A DNA stretch of 20,382 nt from a virus, in the IMG/VR virus record IMGVR_UViG_3300046689_000566, positions 1 to 20,382 of that record; one strand, written 5' to 3'. Position numbers and translations under genes: made by a program. The notes under the pieces are model-generated. The model made no database searches. It was not told where the DNA came from and was given only the letters and a program-made list of their open reading frames with translations. Positions 1-6,837 of this stretch are shown piece by piece (the first letter of the stretch is position 1; every line of letters begins with the position of its first letter).

Positions 1-632
1 TCAAATTGCCGAAGTTGATTGAGCGCGAGCACATCGTTGAAACGCGCACGCTTGCGGATGGAATGCTGTTCGCCCTGCCTGCGACCAACATGCAGGAGGA
101 GCGGGAAGAGAAGCGCCGGACGATTCCCGAACGTTGCGAGATGGCCGCCGAACTCACGGCGCACACCGGAAAGCCGTTCGTCATATGGTGCCAGTTGAAC
201 GACGAGGGAGATCACCTCGAGCGAATTGTGCCGGATTGCAAGCAGGTTTACGGCGCGATGCCGGACGAACAGAAAGAGGAAATGTACGAGGCCTTCGCCG
301 GTGGGCAACTCCGGGGCTTGGTGACCAAACACAAGATCGGCGCATGGGGATTGAACTGGCAGCATTGCCCGCACGTTGTGGAATTCGCAGGCCACTCTTT
401 CGAGCAACACTATCAGGGCGTGCGGCGATGCTGGAGGTTTGGCCAGCCAAACGAGGTAATCAACGACATCATAGCGACCGAAGGTCAGCGCGGAGCGATG
501 GAAAACATGCGGCGCAAGGGAGATCAGGCAGACAAGATGTTCGCGCGGCTCGTTGAGCATATGCACGAGGCCATCAGGATTGACGGCGGGATAAAATACG
601 AAAAGCTAATGGAGACACCAGCATGGCTGTGA
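1..632 (+). CDS. SNF2/superfamily 2 DNA helicase, C-terminal part (5' end outside window)
   Basis: This is the C-terminal RecA-like lobe of a superfamily 2 (SNF2-like) ATPase/helicase, probably acting in phage DNA metabolism. The frame is open from the first base, and the first possible start is a TTG at 6, so the gene is almost certainly cut by the window edge. Visible motifs are a motif IV-like strand (GKPFVIWCQ), motif V (VTKHKIGAWGLNWQ) and motif VI (QHYQGVRRCWRFGQ), whose Q..R..RxGQ pattern holds the arginine finger of SNF2 enzymes. The Walker A and DEAD-box motifs must lie upstream and cannot be checked. The stop overlaps the start of the methyltransferase by 10 nt, so the two are likely translated together. 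The family call is firm; the exact role is not. Confidence 0.82.
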   Translation, partial: KLPKLIEREHIVETRTLADGMLFALPATNMQEEREEKRRTIPERCEMAAELTAHTGKPFVIWCQLNDEGDHLERIVPDCKQVYGAMPDEQKEEMYEAFAGGQLRGLVTKHKIGAWGLNWQHCPHVVEFAGHSFEQHYQGVRRCWRFGQPNEVINDIIATEGQRGAMENMRRKGDQADKMFARLVEHMHEAIRIDGGIKYEKLMETPAWL

Positions 633-1651
633 AAGACCAAGTAATCACCGACAGGTACGCGATTTACAACGGCGACTGCATGAAGGTCCTGCCAGGGATT
701 CGGGACGGATCGGTGCATCTATCCGTTTACTCGCCACCGTTCGCAACGGAGGGAGGTGGCGCGCTTTACCACTACTCCAGCAGCGATCAGGATCTTTCAA
801 ACGCCCGCACCTACGAAGAATTCTTTCAGCATTACGAATTCCTAGTGCGCGAGATTTCGCGCGTAACGATGCCGGGTCGCATGACGGTGGTGCATTGCAT
901 GGACGTTCCGAGCGGCAACACCGGCACGGACCATTACACCGATTTCCCCGGTGACATCATTCGATTGCACGAACGCTGCGGATTCCGAATGGCCAGCCCG
1001 CGCATTACGATCTGGAAAGAGCCACTGAAGGTGCGCAACCGGACTCTGACCAAGGCTCTAGCCCACAAGAGTATCGTAGAGGACTCCTGCGATTGCGTGG
1101 TGGCGGGCGCGGACTATTTGCTCATCTTTCGGCGCGCCGGCAAGAATCCAGTGCCGGTCACTCACGCGCACGGCCTTATGCGATACGCGGGCGAACGCAA
1201 GATTCCAGCAGATCTGCTGCGCTATCGCGGATGGAAGGGGAGCCAGATCGAGAACCGCTACAGTCATTGGATCTGGCGACAATATGCCTCATGCGTGTGG
1301 GACGACATTCGCGGTAACACTGCGACCCGGATAGAGGGCGTGCTGCCGTATAGGGAAGCGCGCGACGAAGAGGACGAAAAGCACCTGCACCCTTTGCAGT
1401 TGGACGTGATCACCAGGTGTATTGAACTGTGGAGCAACCCCGGCGAAGCCGTGTTGACCCCATGCATGGGAGTTGGCAGCGAAGTCTACGAAGCGGTGCG
1501 CAACGGCCGGCGCGGAATCGGCGTCGAACTCAAGCCAAGCTACTATCGGCAGGCAGTTAAGAACGTAGCCAAAGCCTTGACGGATGCGACCGAAGAGGTC
1601 GAGCAGATGGCTTTCCAGGTTGAGGAATCGGCTAAAATAGCGGCTGAATAG
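623..1651 (+). CDS. DNA (N4-cytosine or N6-adenine) methyltransferase
   Basis: This 342-residue enzyme should transfer a methyl group from SAM to an exocyclic amine of cytosine or adenine in phage DNA. Catalytic motif IV is SPPF at residues 37-40. The SAM-binding motif I lies near residues 278-287, followed by GIGVELKPSYY. Motif IV before motif I is the circularly permuted beta-class order. Motif I is unusual: the common DPFxGxG reads TPCMGVG here, so the first acid and the aromatic residue are missing, although the glycines remain. The start is an ATG overlapping the helicase stop by 10 nt, with a weak purine-rich stretch (ggaga) before it. No restriction enzyme is adjacent, so protection against host restriction or self-marking is more likely than a full R-M system. 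Target sequence and activity cannot be read from the sequence. Confidence 0.85.
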   Translation: MAVKDQVITDRYAIYNGDCMKVLPGIRDGSVHLSVYSPPFATEGGGALYHYSSSDQDLSNARTYEEFFQHYEFLVREISRVTMPGRMTVVHCMDVPSGNTGTDHYTDFPGDIIRLHERCGFRMASPRITIWKEPLKVRNRTLTKALAHKSIVEDSCDCVVAGADYLLIFRRAGKNPVPVTHAHGLMRYAGERKIPADLLRYRGWKGSQIENRYSHWIWRQYASCVWDDIRGNTATRIEGVLPYREARDEEDEKHLHPLQLDVITRCIELWSNPGEAVLTPCMGVGSEVYEAVRNGRRGIGVELKPSYYRQAVKNVAKALTDATEEVEQMAFQVEESAKIAAE

Positions 1652-1652
1652 C

Positions 1653-2018
1653 ATGTCATTTGCACCAGGCACCCCGAAACCGGCAGGCAGCGGCCGTAAG
1701 CGCGGAACCGGAAACAAACTCACCATCTCCGCAAAGCTAAAGGCTCTCGGGTGCGATCCCATACAAGGAATGGCCATACTCGCAATGGACACATCACTGA
1801 AGCCGGAACTTCGCGGGCGCATGTACGCCGAACTCGCGCAGTACCAATGGCCAAAGCTGCGCTCAATTGAGCATAGCGGGGGTATGATGGGAATTTTGGA
1901 TGTCAACCTCGCAGATCCACTATCAACCCTCCGGGCTCGAGTTGCTCGCATCGCTGAGCGAGAGCGGGCGAGCGGAGTTCTACCGATCGCTCAGTCCGAC
2001 CGAACGGGCACGGATTAA
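1653..2018 (+). CDS. Putative terminase small subunit (DNA-recognition protein)
   Basis: This 121-residue protein sits immediately upstream of the large terminase. It opens with a Pro/Gly/Lys/Arg-rich tail (PKPAGSGRKRGTGNK) and continues into helices with an ELRGRMYAELAQYQWPK segment. That pattern is common in small proteins encoded just before phage large terminases and presumably binding packaging DNA. The call rests on position and pattern, not on a diagnostic fold. It starts one base after the methyltransferase stop, without a good Shine-Dalgarno. A TAAAAT box at 1633-1638 could serve as a -10 for a very short leader. Its last 40 codons overlap the large-terminase start by 119 nt, which is long for a phage. 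The overlapped tail is low in recognisable structure and may be dispensable. Confidence 0.6.
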   Translation: MSFAPGTPKPAGSGRKRGTGNKLTISAKLKALGCDPIQGMAILAMDTSLKPELRGRMYAELAQYQWPKLRSIEHSGGMMGILDVNLADPLSTLRARVARIAERERASGVLPIAQSDRTGTD

Positions 2019-4212
2019 CTACGACTGGCGCGGCTTCACGGCCAGGCCGAATCAACTTCCGCCCGGGACCCCGGGCTCATCGAATATCCGCAAAGAGTGG
2101 CGCTACTGGCTCGTGCAGGCTGGCCGCGGATTCGGCAAGACGCGCACTGGCGCCGAAACCGTACGCGAGTGGGTGAGCCAGGGATATCGCCGTATTCACA
2201 TCGTGGGCCCGACCGCGGCGGATGCGCGCGACGTCATGGTATCGGGCGAAAGCGGGCTGCTCTCCGTCTTCCCGCCCGATCACAGGCCGATGTACGAGCC
2301 TTCCAAGCGGCTGCTCACGTTCCACACCGGCGCCGTCGCTTACACTTTCTCTGCCGATGAGCCGGAACGGTTGCGCGGCCCGCAATGTCTTTCGGTCGGG
2401 ACTATGGTGCTCATGGCGGACGGGACAGAAATTCCAATTGAATCAGTGAAAGCAGGAGATTATGTCTTAACGCGGCGCGGCCGGCGGCGTGTTCTTAAGG
2501 CTTGGATGACTAGTACCAACGCTGATGTATTTAGCTTGAACACATTGGACGGACGAAGCATAATAGGCACAGGAGATCACCGGATATGTGTGACACTTGC
2601 GTCGAATGGGATGGGAGGATCTGGCACAAAAAACCAGGGGGGAGCTACTACCAGACACGATTGCTCCTTCATCGAGAGATTTGGAAGTCCGAACGCGGCC
2701 CAATCCCAGATGGCCACCACGTTCACCACGTTAACGGGGATATCCACGATAATCGCATCGATAACCTGGAGCTCCTATCGAGCGGCGCGCACAGCCGACT
2801 GCATTGCAGAGAGAAGCTCGACCCATATAAAGACAAAGCCCGAGAGGCAGCGCAGGAAGCATCGCGCCGCAACCGAGAAATCCGAATCCGCACGCGCCGG
2901 CTCAAATGCATTGTCTGTGGAGCTTCGTATGGAAGCGGAGCTCCCAAGCCGGCCGTATATTGCTCTACCCGATGCCTGGAGAAGCTCCGCAGCGGCTTTC
3001 ATGGCGACCGCAGAATATGCGAACAGTGCGGAGCTCCGTACACGGCCAAACGTAGAGCGCAAAAGTATTGCGGGATGCTCTGCAACCGTGCGGCCTGCGC
3101 GAACCGGGAACCAATTCAGGCGAGGGAAATTATTTGCGGTCATTGCCGAGTCGCGTTCTTATCCAAGCGGTCCAACGCAACTTTTTGTTCAAGGAAGTGC
3201 GCCGTTGCTTTCCATGAGGGAAGTCGATTCCGTAGAACCATTAAAGCTTCGGCTGCCAGTCTACGACCTAACGATTGAGGGAGAGCACGAGTTTTTCGCC
3301 AACGGCATTCTGGTTCATAACTGTGAAGCAGGATGGTGCGACGAGATCGCATCGTGGCGATTCCCCGACGCCTGGGACAACTTCCTCTTCGGCCTGCGCC
3401 TCGGGAAAGATCCGAAGGCCGTCATCACCAGCACGCCGAAGCCGATCAAGCTCGTGCGCGACATCATCGGGGATCCCCACACGGTGGTAACGCGGGCGTC
3501 GAGCTATGAGAACCGCGCGAACTTGGCGCCGGCCTTCTTCGACTCGATCATCCGCAAATACGAAGGGACGCGCATCGGCCGGCAGGAGCTGGACGCCGAG
3601 CTACTCGAAGACGTGCCCGGCGCACTGTGGACGCGGGCGCTCATCGATGCCACGCGCATCAGGCCCGGCGAAGTGCGGTGGGATTTGATCGTGCGTATCG
3701 TCGTGGCCATCGATCCCGCGGTGAGTTCCAGCGCGACATCCGACGAGACAGGCATCGTGGTAGTCGCCTTGACGCGCAGCGGACATGTGGTGGTGCTCGA
3801 TGATCTCTCGTGCCGGCAGTCTCCGCTCGGCTGGGCGAAGGTGGCAGTGGCGGCGTACCGCTCGCGCCAGGCGAACATGATCGTGGGCGAAGTCAATAAC
3901 GGTGGCGACCTCGTCGCGATGAACGTGAGGGCGGTTGACCCGCTGGCAGCTTTCCGCGCAGTGCGTGCGAGCCGTGGCAAGTACATCAGAGCCGAGCCGG
4001 TGGCTTCGCTCTATGAACAGGGGCGCGTGCACCATGCCGGCGCGTTCGAGCGGTTGGAGGATCAGATGTGCGGGTGGACGCCGCAGGGCTCGGAGCGGTC
4101 GCCCGACCGCATGGATGCGCTGGTGTGGGGCGTAACGGAACTACTGATCGATCCAGCACCACAGACCCTGCGTGTGCCCATCGGCGGCGACTACCAGATC
4201 TCGCCTATATAG
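1900..4212 (+). CDS. terL: Terminase large subunit with in-frame intein
   Basis: This is the packaging motor: its ATPase translocates DNA into the prohead and its nuclease cuts the concatemer. The N-terminal extein has Walker A at about residues 74-82 (QAGRGFGKT). After the intein (residues 163-474) the ATPase resumes with CEAGWCDE, the Walker B region, and then the STPKP coupling motif near 511. The RNase H-like nuclease shows AIDP (D605), GEVNNGG (E664) and PDRMDALVWG (D739), the expected three acids. Removing the 312-residue intein leaves 458 residues, a normal size. The start at 1900 is chosen because the SLSPTERARINYDW and ARPNQLPPG segments typical of terminase N-termini need it, and no later ATG precedes Walker A. 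Splicing out the intein is required to rebuild the ATPase site. The gene ends 39 nt before the next promoter-linked gene. Confidence 0.93.
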   Translation: MSTSQIHYQPSGLELLASLSESGRAEFYRSLSPTERARINYDWRGFTARPNQLPPGTPGSSNIRKEWRYWLVQAGRGFGKTRTGAETVREWVSQGYRRIHIVGPTAADARDVMVSGESGLLSVFPPDHRPMYEPSKRLLTFHTGAVAYTFSADEPERLRGPQCLSVGTMVLMADGTEIPIESVKAGDYVLTRRGRRRVLKAWMTSTNADVFSLNTLDGRSIIGTGDHRICVTLASNGMGGSGTKNQGGATTRHDCSFIERFGSPNAAQSQMATTFTTLTGISTIIASITWSSYRAARTADCIAERSSTHIKTKPERQRRKHRAATEKSESARAGSNALSVELRMEAELPSRPYIALPDAWRSSAAAFMATAEYANSAELRTRPNVERKSIAGCSATVRPARTGNQFRRGKLFAVIAESRSYPSGPTQLFVQGSAPLLSMREVDSVEPLKLRLPVYDLTIEGEHEFFANGILVHNCEAGWCDEIASWRFPDAWDNFLFGLRLGKDPKAVITSTPKPIKLVRDIIGDPHTVVTRASSYENRANLAPAFFDSIIRKYEGTRIGRQELDAELLEDVPGALWTRALIDATRIRPGEVRWDLIVRIVVAIDPAVSSSATSDETGIVVVALTRSGHVVVLDDLSCRQSPLGWAKVAVAAYRSRQANMIVGEVNNGGDLVAMNVRAVDPLAAFRAVRASRGKYIRAEPVASLYEQGRVHHAGAFERLEDQMCGWTPQGSERSPDRMDALVWGVTELLIDPAPQTLRVPIGGDYQISPI
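2536..2575 (+). promoter_or_regulatory. Candidate promoter and ribosome binding site for the nested HNH gene
   Basis: Inside the intein N-terminal coding region there is TTGAAC (2536-2541), a 17-nt spacer and CATAAT (2559-2564), a fair sigma70-type match. AGGAG follows at 2571-2575, 10 nt before the ATG at 2586. This would let the endonuclease be expressed independently of terminase translation. The elements are short and could be chance matches within coding DNA. Confidence 0.4.
2586..3278 (+). CDS. HNH homing endonuclease nested out of frame inside the intein
   Basis: This 230-residue protein is read in the -1 frame relative to the terminase/intein. It has a complete HNH module: WDGRIWH, LLLHREIWK, then IPDGHHVHHVNGDIHDN and NLELLSSGAHSRLH, matching the HREIW...HHVNG...DN..NLE layout of phage HNH homing nucleases. 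Three zinc-finger-like repeats follow (CIVC...CSTRC, CEQC...CGMLC, CGHC...CSRKC), probably for DNA recognition. The ATG at 2586 has an AGGAG at 2571-2575 and a possible promoter at 2536-2564. HNH-like sequence begins before the A6 and G6 homopolymers, so a single homopolymer error does not easily explain the frame. Its last 60 or so bases overlap codons for intein blocks leading to F. The expected role is to cut intein-less terminase alleles and so spread the intein. A pair of compensating frameshifts in an ancestral in-frame HNH intein is the main alternative. Confidence 0.82.
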   Translation: MCDTCVEWDGRIWHKKPGGSYYQTRLLLHREIWKSERGPIPDGHHVHHVNGDIHDNRIDNLELLSSGAHSRLHCREKLDPYKDKAREAAQEASRRNREIRIRTRRLKCIVCGASYGSGAPKPAVYCSTRCLEKLRSGFHGDRRICEQCGAPYTAKRRAQKYCGMLCNRAACANREPIQAREIICGHCRVAFLSKRSNATFCSRKCAVAFHEGSRFRRTIKASAASLRPND

Positions 4213-4216
4213 CCGC

Positions 4217-4245
4217 TTGCGCAATTGCGCACGGCGTGATAGAGT
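4217..4245 (+). promoter_or_regulatory. Promoter for the glycan cassette, leaderless type
   Basis: TTGCGC (4217-4222), a 17-nt spacer and an extended -10 (TG-A-TAGAGT, hexamer 4240-4245) lie between the terminase stop and the ATG at 4252. Exactly 6 nt separate the -10 from the ATG, so transcription would start at or next to the A of the start codon. A palindrome overlaps the -35 and the spacer. Confidence 0.6.
4218..4231 (+). repeat. Palindrome TGCGCAATTGCGCA, possible operator
   Basis: This perfect 14-bp inverted repeat overlaps the -35 and spacer of the promoter before 4252. Its 12-bp core recurs at 14631-14642, directly before the TATAAT of the PAPS-reductase gene. Both copies lie at promoters, so a shared repressor or activator site is a reasonable guess. 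Confidence 0.5.
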
Positions 4246-4251
4246 GGCGTC

Positions 4252-4545
4252 ATGCGTTCCGTACGGCATTCCCGCAATCACGTTGGCCTCAAGAAGGCGC
4301 AGGCGGAATCCGGATTGGTCCGTGATCAGTGGTATTCCGAGACATCCAAGACGGCGATGGATGCCAGAGTGGACTTTTTTCGCAAGCAGGCCGAACTCAT
4401 CGCCGATAACACCGGCCCGGTGCGTGTGCTGGTGGTAGACGGCCAGCCGACCGGCGCGGCTACGCCGGCGGCCCTGACTGAAGTGGAACGATGCGCGCGT
4501 ATCGCCCAGATCAAGGCGCGCATCCTGGAGAGACGCAATGCCTGA
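4252..4545 (+). CDS. Hypothetical protein, first gene of the glycan cassette
   Basis: I do not recognise this 97-residue protein. It is basic at the N-terminus (MRSVRHSRNHVGLKK) and has a central amphipathic helix (ETSKTAMDARVDFFRKQAEL). A short hydrophobic strand (VRVLVVDG) is followed by a proline-containing loop and a C-terminal helix rich in Arg and Glu. There is no signal peptide or membrane segment. The start is the ATG at 4252. No Shine-Dalgarno precedes it, but a TAGAGT box lies exactly 6 nt upstream, so it is probably translated from a leaderless mRNA. It heads a run of 14 genes and overlaps the next by 8 nt. A structural or regulatory role for that operon is possible; no function can be assigned. 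Confidence 0.65.
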   Translation: MRSVRHSRNHVGLKKAQAESGLVRDQWYSETSKTAMDARVDFFRKQAELIADNTGPVRVLVVDGQPTGAATPAALTEVERCARIAQIKARILERRNA

Positions 4546-5344
4546 GCCGAGAGTGTGCGCCATCCTGCTCACGCGCGACCGGCCCGAGATGGCACGCCGC
4601 GCAGTGGAGAGCTTCAGGCGGCAGACCTACGCCAAAACGCGGTTGATCATCTGGAATACGGGCGAACGGCTATCGCGCGACGTATTCGTCGGCGAGGATA
4701 TCTTACTCTGCGAGCCGACCCTCTCGGCAAAGACGATAGGCACATTGCGCAACGAAGCGATCTTTGCGGCGGGCGTGTTCCATGGCGACATCATCCTGCA
4801 CATGGATGACGACGACGTATCGCACCCCAACCGCATAGCCGAGCAGGTGGCACTGCTCCAGGCGAGCGGCGCGGAGTGCGTCGGGTACCGGGAGGCGCTT
4901 TTCTGGCGCAAGCGCACGGTCGGGCCATCGGATGTGAGCCCGATGGAACGTACGATGCCGGTGCAAGACATCAGCGAAGTTTGGCTTTATTCAGTGGCGA
5001 GCCCGTCATGGGTCATCGGCGCCAGCCTCTGCTACTGGCGCAAGACGTGGCTGGAGCATCCCTTCCCGGATCTGCCGCGGCCGGGCGTGCAGGGCGGCAG
5101 CACCGAAGACGTGGTCTGGCGGCGCGGCGTGAAGTGCCTGGGCGTTAGCGGCATGAATGCGCAACTCGGCTTTATGTGGGAGGGTGGACAATTCCGGTCA
5201 GTCGCCAATGAGCCCGACGAGCCGCGCCTGATCTGCTCAATCCACGGCGGGAACACCATGGCTTACGAAGTTGAGAAGTATCCCGACACGTGGAAGCGCG
5301 TACCGCAGTGGGACGACTATTGCAGGAGGAAGATGGCTCTATGA
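4538..5344 (+). CDS. GT2-like glycosyltransferase (GT-A fold)
   Basis: This 268-residue protein looks like a family 2 glycosyltransferase, which moves a sugar from a nucleotide-sugar donor. The N-terminus (VCAILLTRDRPEMARRAVESFRRQTY) is the usual first beta-alpha unit. The metal/nucleotide-binding DXD motif is within LHMDDDDVSHPNR, at residues 88-99. No membrane segment is visible, so it should be cytoplasmic. Acceptor and donor sugars cannot be read. It overlaps the upstream gene by 8 nt, with GGAGAG just before the ATG. Its stop overlaps the next start by 4 nt (ATGA). It is one of four GT2-like proteins in this cassette. The late part (STEDVVWRRGVKCLG) resembles the ED-containing acceptor-site region of GT2 enzymes. 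Confidence 0.82.
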   Translation: MPEPRVCAILLTRDRPEMARRAVESFRRQTYAKTRLIIWNTGERLSRDVFVGEDILLCEPTLSAKTIGTLRNEAIFAAGVFHGDIILHMDDDDVSHPNRIAEQVALLQASGAECVGYREALFWRKRTVGPSDVSPMERTMPVQDISEVWLYSVASPSWVIGASLCYWRKTWLEHPFPDLPRPGVQGGSTEDVVWRRGVKCLGVSGMNAQLGFMWEGGQFRSVANEPDEPRLICSIHGGNTMAYEVEKYPDTWKRVPQWDDYCRRKMAL

Positions 5345-5724
5345 TCACCCGCCGCGCGCCACTGAAGCGCTCGACGAAGCCCATCGCCAAGCGGCGCGCG
5401 AAGCCACGGTGCGGCCCGCTGCGCGATGCGACCTATCGGGCGTTCCTGCATGAGCAGTGGTGTCACATATGCGAGCATGTGGCTGGAAGCGAAGCCGGTT
5501 CGATCTTCATTGATCCGGCCCACACCCACAATGCGGGCATGGGCATAAAGGGCCCGGACTCATCCTGCGCGCCGCTCTGCCGGGTGCATCATGACGAGTA
5601 CGATGGCCGGCGCAAATTGCCGAACGGCGAGGTAGGGCGCGCGGCATTTGAGATGTACTACCGGGTTGACATGGCCGCCGTGGCAAAGGCGTGGTGGGAG
5701 TTGTACCAGAGGAGGAAGACTTGA
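5341..5724 (+). CDS. HNH endonuclease-like zinc protein
   Basis: This 127-residue protein has a very basic N-terminus (about residues 1-24, rich in Arg and Lys). A CHIC zinc knuckle near residues 41-44 is followed by DPAHTHNAGMG and CAPLCRVHHDEYDG, the H...N...H pattern of small phage HNH nucleases and Ref-like proteins. The C-terminus is a helix rich in Trp and Lys. The start is the ATG at 5341, forming an ATGA overlap with the upstream stop; a longer in-frame start at 5290 would overlap the glycosyltransferase by 55 nt and is less likely. It may nick or cut DNA for packaging or recombination, or act as a mobile HNH. It sits inside the glycan cassette rather than next to the terminase, which is odd. 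The domain call is good; the role is open. Confidence 0.75.
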   Translation: MITRRAPLKRSTKPIAKRRAKPRCGPLRDATYRAFLHEQWCHICEHVAGSEAGSIFIDPAHTHNAGMGIKGPDSSCAPLCRVHHDEYDGRRKLPNGEVGRAAFEMYYRVDMAAVAKAWWELYQRRKT

Positions 5725-5912
5725 AAAGAGAAAATAAACAAGAAGCGCTGGAACACGTAAAGCGATTCCTCACCTTCGATCATATCTGCGAATCCTGCGA
5801 TGACTCGGACGAATTGAGAAAGAGTTGCAAGTTTTGCGGCGGTAAGGGCTACGTCCCAAACGCAGCAGGGCATGAATTGCTAAAGTTTCTCAGGGACTTC
5901 AAGGACGAATGA
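5721..5912 (+). CDS. Small zinc-finger-like protein
   Basis: This is a 63-residue protein with a charged N-terminal helix (KRENKQEALEHVKRFLTF). A CESC...CKFCGGKGY pair follows, at about residues 28-45. CxxC...CxxCxGxGY resembles one DnaJ-type zinc finger. The C-terminus is a lysine-rich helix. The start is the TTG at 5721, which makes a TTGA overlap with the upstream stop and has GGAGG five bases before it; the in-frame ATG at 5691 has no comparable site. The role is unknown: a zinc-binding adaptor or RNA/DNA-binding protein is possible. The AT-rich start (aaaagagaaaataaac) differs from the GC-rich neighbours. Confidence 0.6.
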   Translation: MKRENKQEALEHVKRFLTFDHICESCDDSDELRKSCKFCGGKGYVPNAAGHELLKFLRDFKDE

Positions 5913-6061
5913 GCGCGCGCATCGACCGCAAGAAAATAGACAAGCTCTGCCTGAGCGCCGAAAAGCTCGGGCTGCGGGTAGTGCACATCCATGCCGATGT
6001 AAAGACGCCAGGCGAGGGCACGCGCATTAAAATCGAATTTCAGGATCGAGGCAAGAAATGA
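5909..6061 (+). CDS. Small hypothetical protein (50 residues)
   Basis: This short open frame has 4-nt ATGA overlaps at both ends, which is the main evidence that it is real. The product begins with a basic stretch (MSARIDRKKIDKLCLSAEKL), continues with alternating strands (LRVVHIHADV and TRIKIEFQDR) and ends in GKK. It looks like a small alpha-beta protein. No family is recognised, and no signal peptide or membrane segment is present. It lies between a zinc-finger protein and a glycosyltransferase in the coupled operon. Confidence 0.55.
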   Translation: MSARIDRKKIDKLCLSAEKLGLRVVHIHADVKTPGEGTRIKIEFQDRGKK

Positions 6062-6837
6062 CCGCCGTCGCTTTCGTGCCCACTTACAACGAGGAAGACA
6101 TCATCGGCTGGACCGTCGCGCATCTTGTGCAGCAGGGCCTGCAGGTGGTCATCATCGATACCGGCAGCACTGACGATACTTTGGCAAATGCGCGCGTATG
6201 CGGAGCTGGCCCAGCGATCGTGCACATGCCGGCGAAGGATGGCCGGGTGCGCTGGCGCGAAGTGCTAGAGACGGTCGAAGCGCTGGCCGCCAAGGCCGCC
6301 AAGATCTCGGCCGACTGGTCCATGCTCTGTGACGCCGACGAGATCCGGCGCAGCCCAGTGCCCGGCGAGCGGCTGATTGACTCCTTCGCCCGCATTAACG
6401 AGACCGGCTACAACGCGGCGGAATTCCAGGTTCTGACTTTCCACCCGGTGGATAACGGCTTCGACGGCTCGCAGAATCCAGAGGAGTATTTCCGCTACTA
6501 CACGCGCGATTTGTTTAACGAGCGCATTGGGCAGGTCAAGGCTTGGAAGAATACCCCTGACAGGCCAGCGATGATTGCTTGGAGTGGTGGACATCGCTTA
6601 CGGTTTATGCTCAGCAAGGATGGTAACGAGTGCAATACTGATCCGCGCGTCCATCCGCAGCCGCTGATCAGCAAGCACTATCCGATCCGCAGCCAGGCGC
6701 ACGGCGAGCGGAAGGTATTCACGGAGCGCCGCGGTCGATGGGCAGACCCGGAGAAGGACTGGCACGTCCAGTACAACGGCATCGAGCCGGGGCACAGCTT
6801 CCTGAAGCGGCCCGAGGATTGTAAGGAGTGGAAATGA
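6058..6837 (+). CDS. GT2-like glycosyltransferase
   Basis: This 259-residue protein opens with AVAFVPTYNEEDIIGWTVAHL and then VVIIDTGSTDDT, the classic GT2 nucleotide-binding start. The metal-binding DXD is within MLCDADEIRRSP (DAD at residues 92-94). The layout resembles GT2 members of the beta-1,4-glucosyltransferase/LgtF type, which have a YNEE and a D-x-D-E motif. The C-terminal part (about residues 120-259) carries many aromatic and His residues, including HPQPLISKHYPIR, seen in relatives that use lipid or protein acceptors. No membrane segment is visible. ATGA overlaps join it to both neighbours. The donor and acceptor are unknown; virion or host-surface glycan modification is the likely setting. 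Confidence 0.82.
   Translation: MTAVAFVPTYNEEDIIGWTVAHLVQQGLQVVIIDTGSTDDTLANARVCGAGPAIVHMPAKDGRVRWREVLETVEALAAKAAKISADWSMLCDADEIRRSPVPGERLIDSFARINETGYNAAEFQVLTFHPVDNGFDGSQNPEEYFRYYTRDLFNERIGQVKAWKNTPDRPAMIAWSGGHRLRFMLSKDGNECNTDPRVHPQPLISKHYPIRSQAHGERKVFTERRGRWADPEKDWHVQYNGIEPGHSFLKRPEDCKEWK

Larger units (their letters stand above)
2386..3321 (+). other. Intein in the large terminase, inserted just before Walker B
   Basis: The protein between RGPQ and EAGWCDE of the terminase is a splicing element of 312 residues. Block A begins at Cys163 (CLSVGTMVLMADGTEIP) and continues with ESVKAGDYVL. Block B is GTGDH, with T224 and H227. Block F is PVYDLTIEGEHEFFANG and block G is ILVHN, with H473 and N474, followed by the +1 nucleophile Cys475. 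All class 1 splicing residues are present, so splicing should work. The middle (about residues 232-438) has no recognisable domain in this frame and is a low-complexity Ser/Ala/Arg/Thr mix. The recognisable HNH endonuclease is encoded in the -1 frame of the same DNA. The stretch looks less GC-rich than the flanking terminase, which suits a mobile origin. Confidence 0.93.

Noticed and set aside
1289-1951. A 220-codon minus-strand open frame opposite the methyltransferase and small terminase
   Set aside because: It has no motif or ribosome site and spans two real genes; methyltransferase motifs are clear on the other strand.
2775-3143. Minus-strand open frame inside the intein
   Set aside because: It has no domain or start signal. 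Its openness does warn that long frames here can arise from composition, which is counted against the dual-frame claim.
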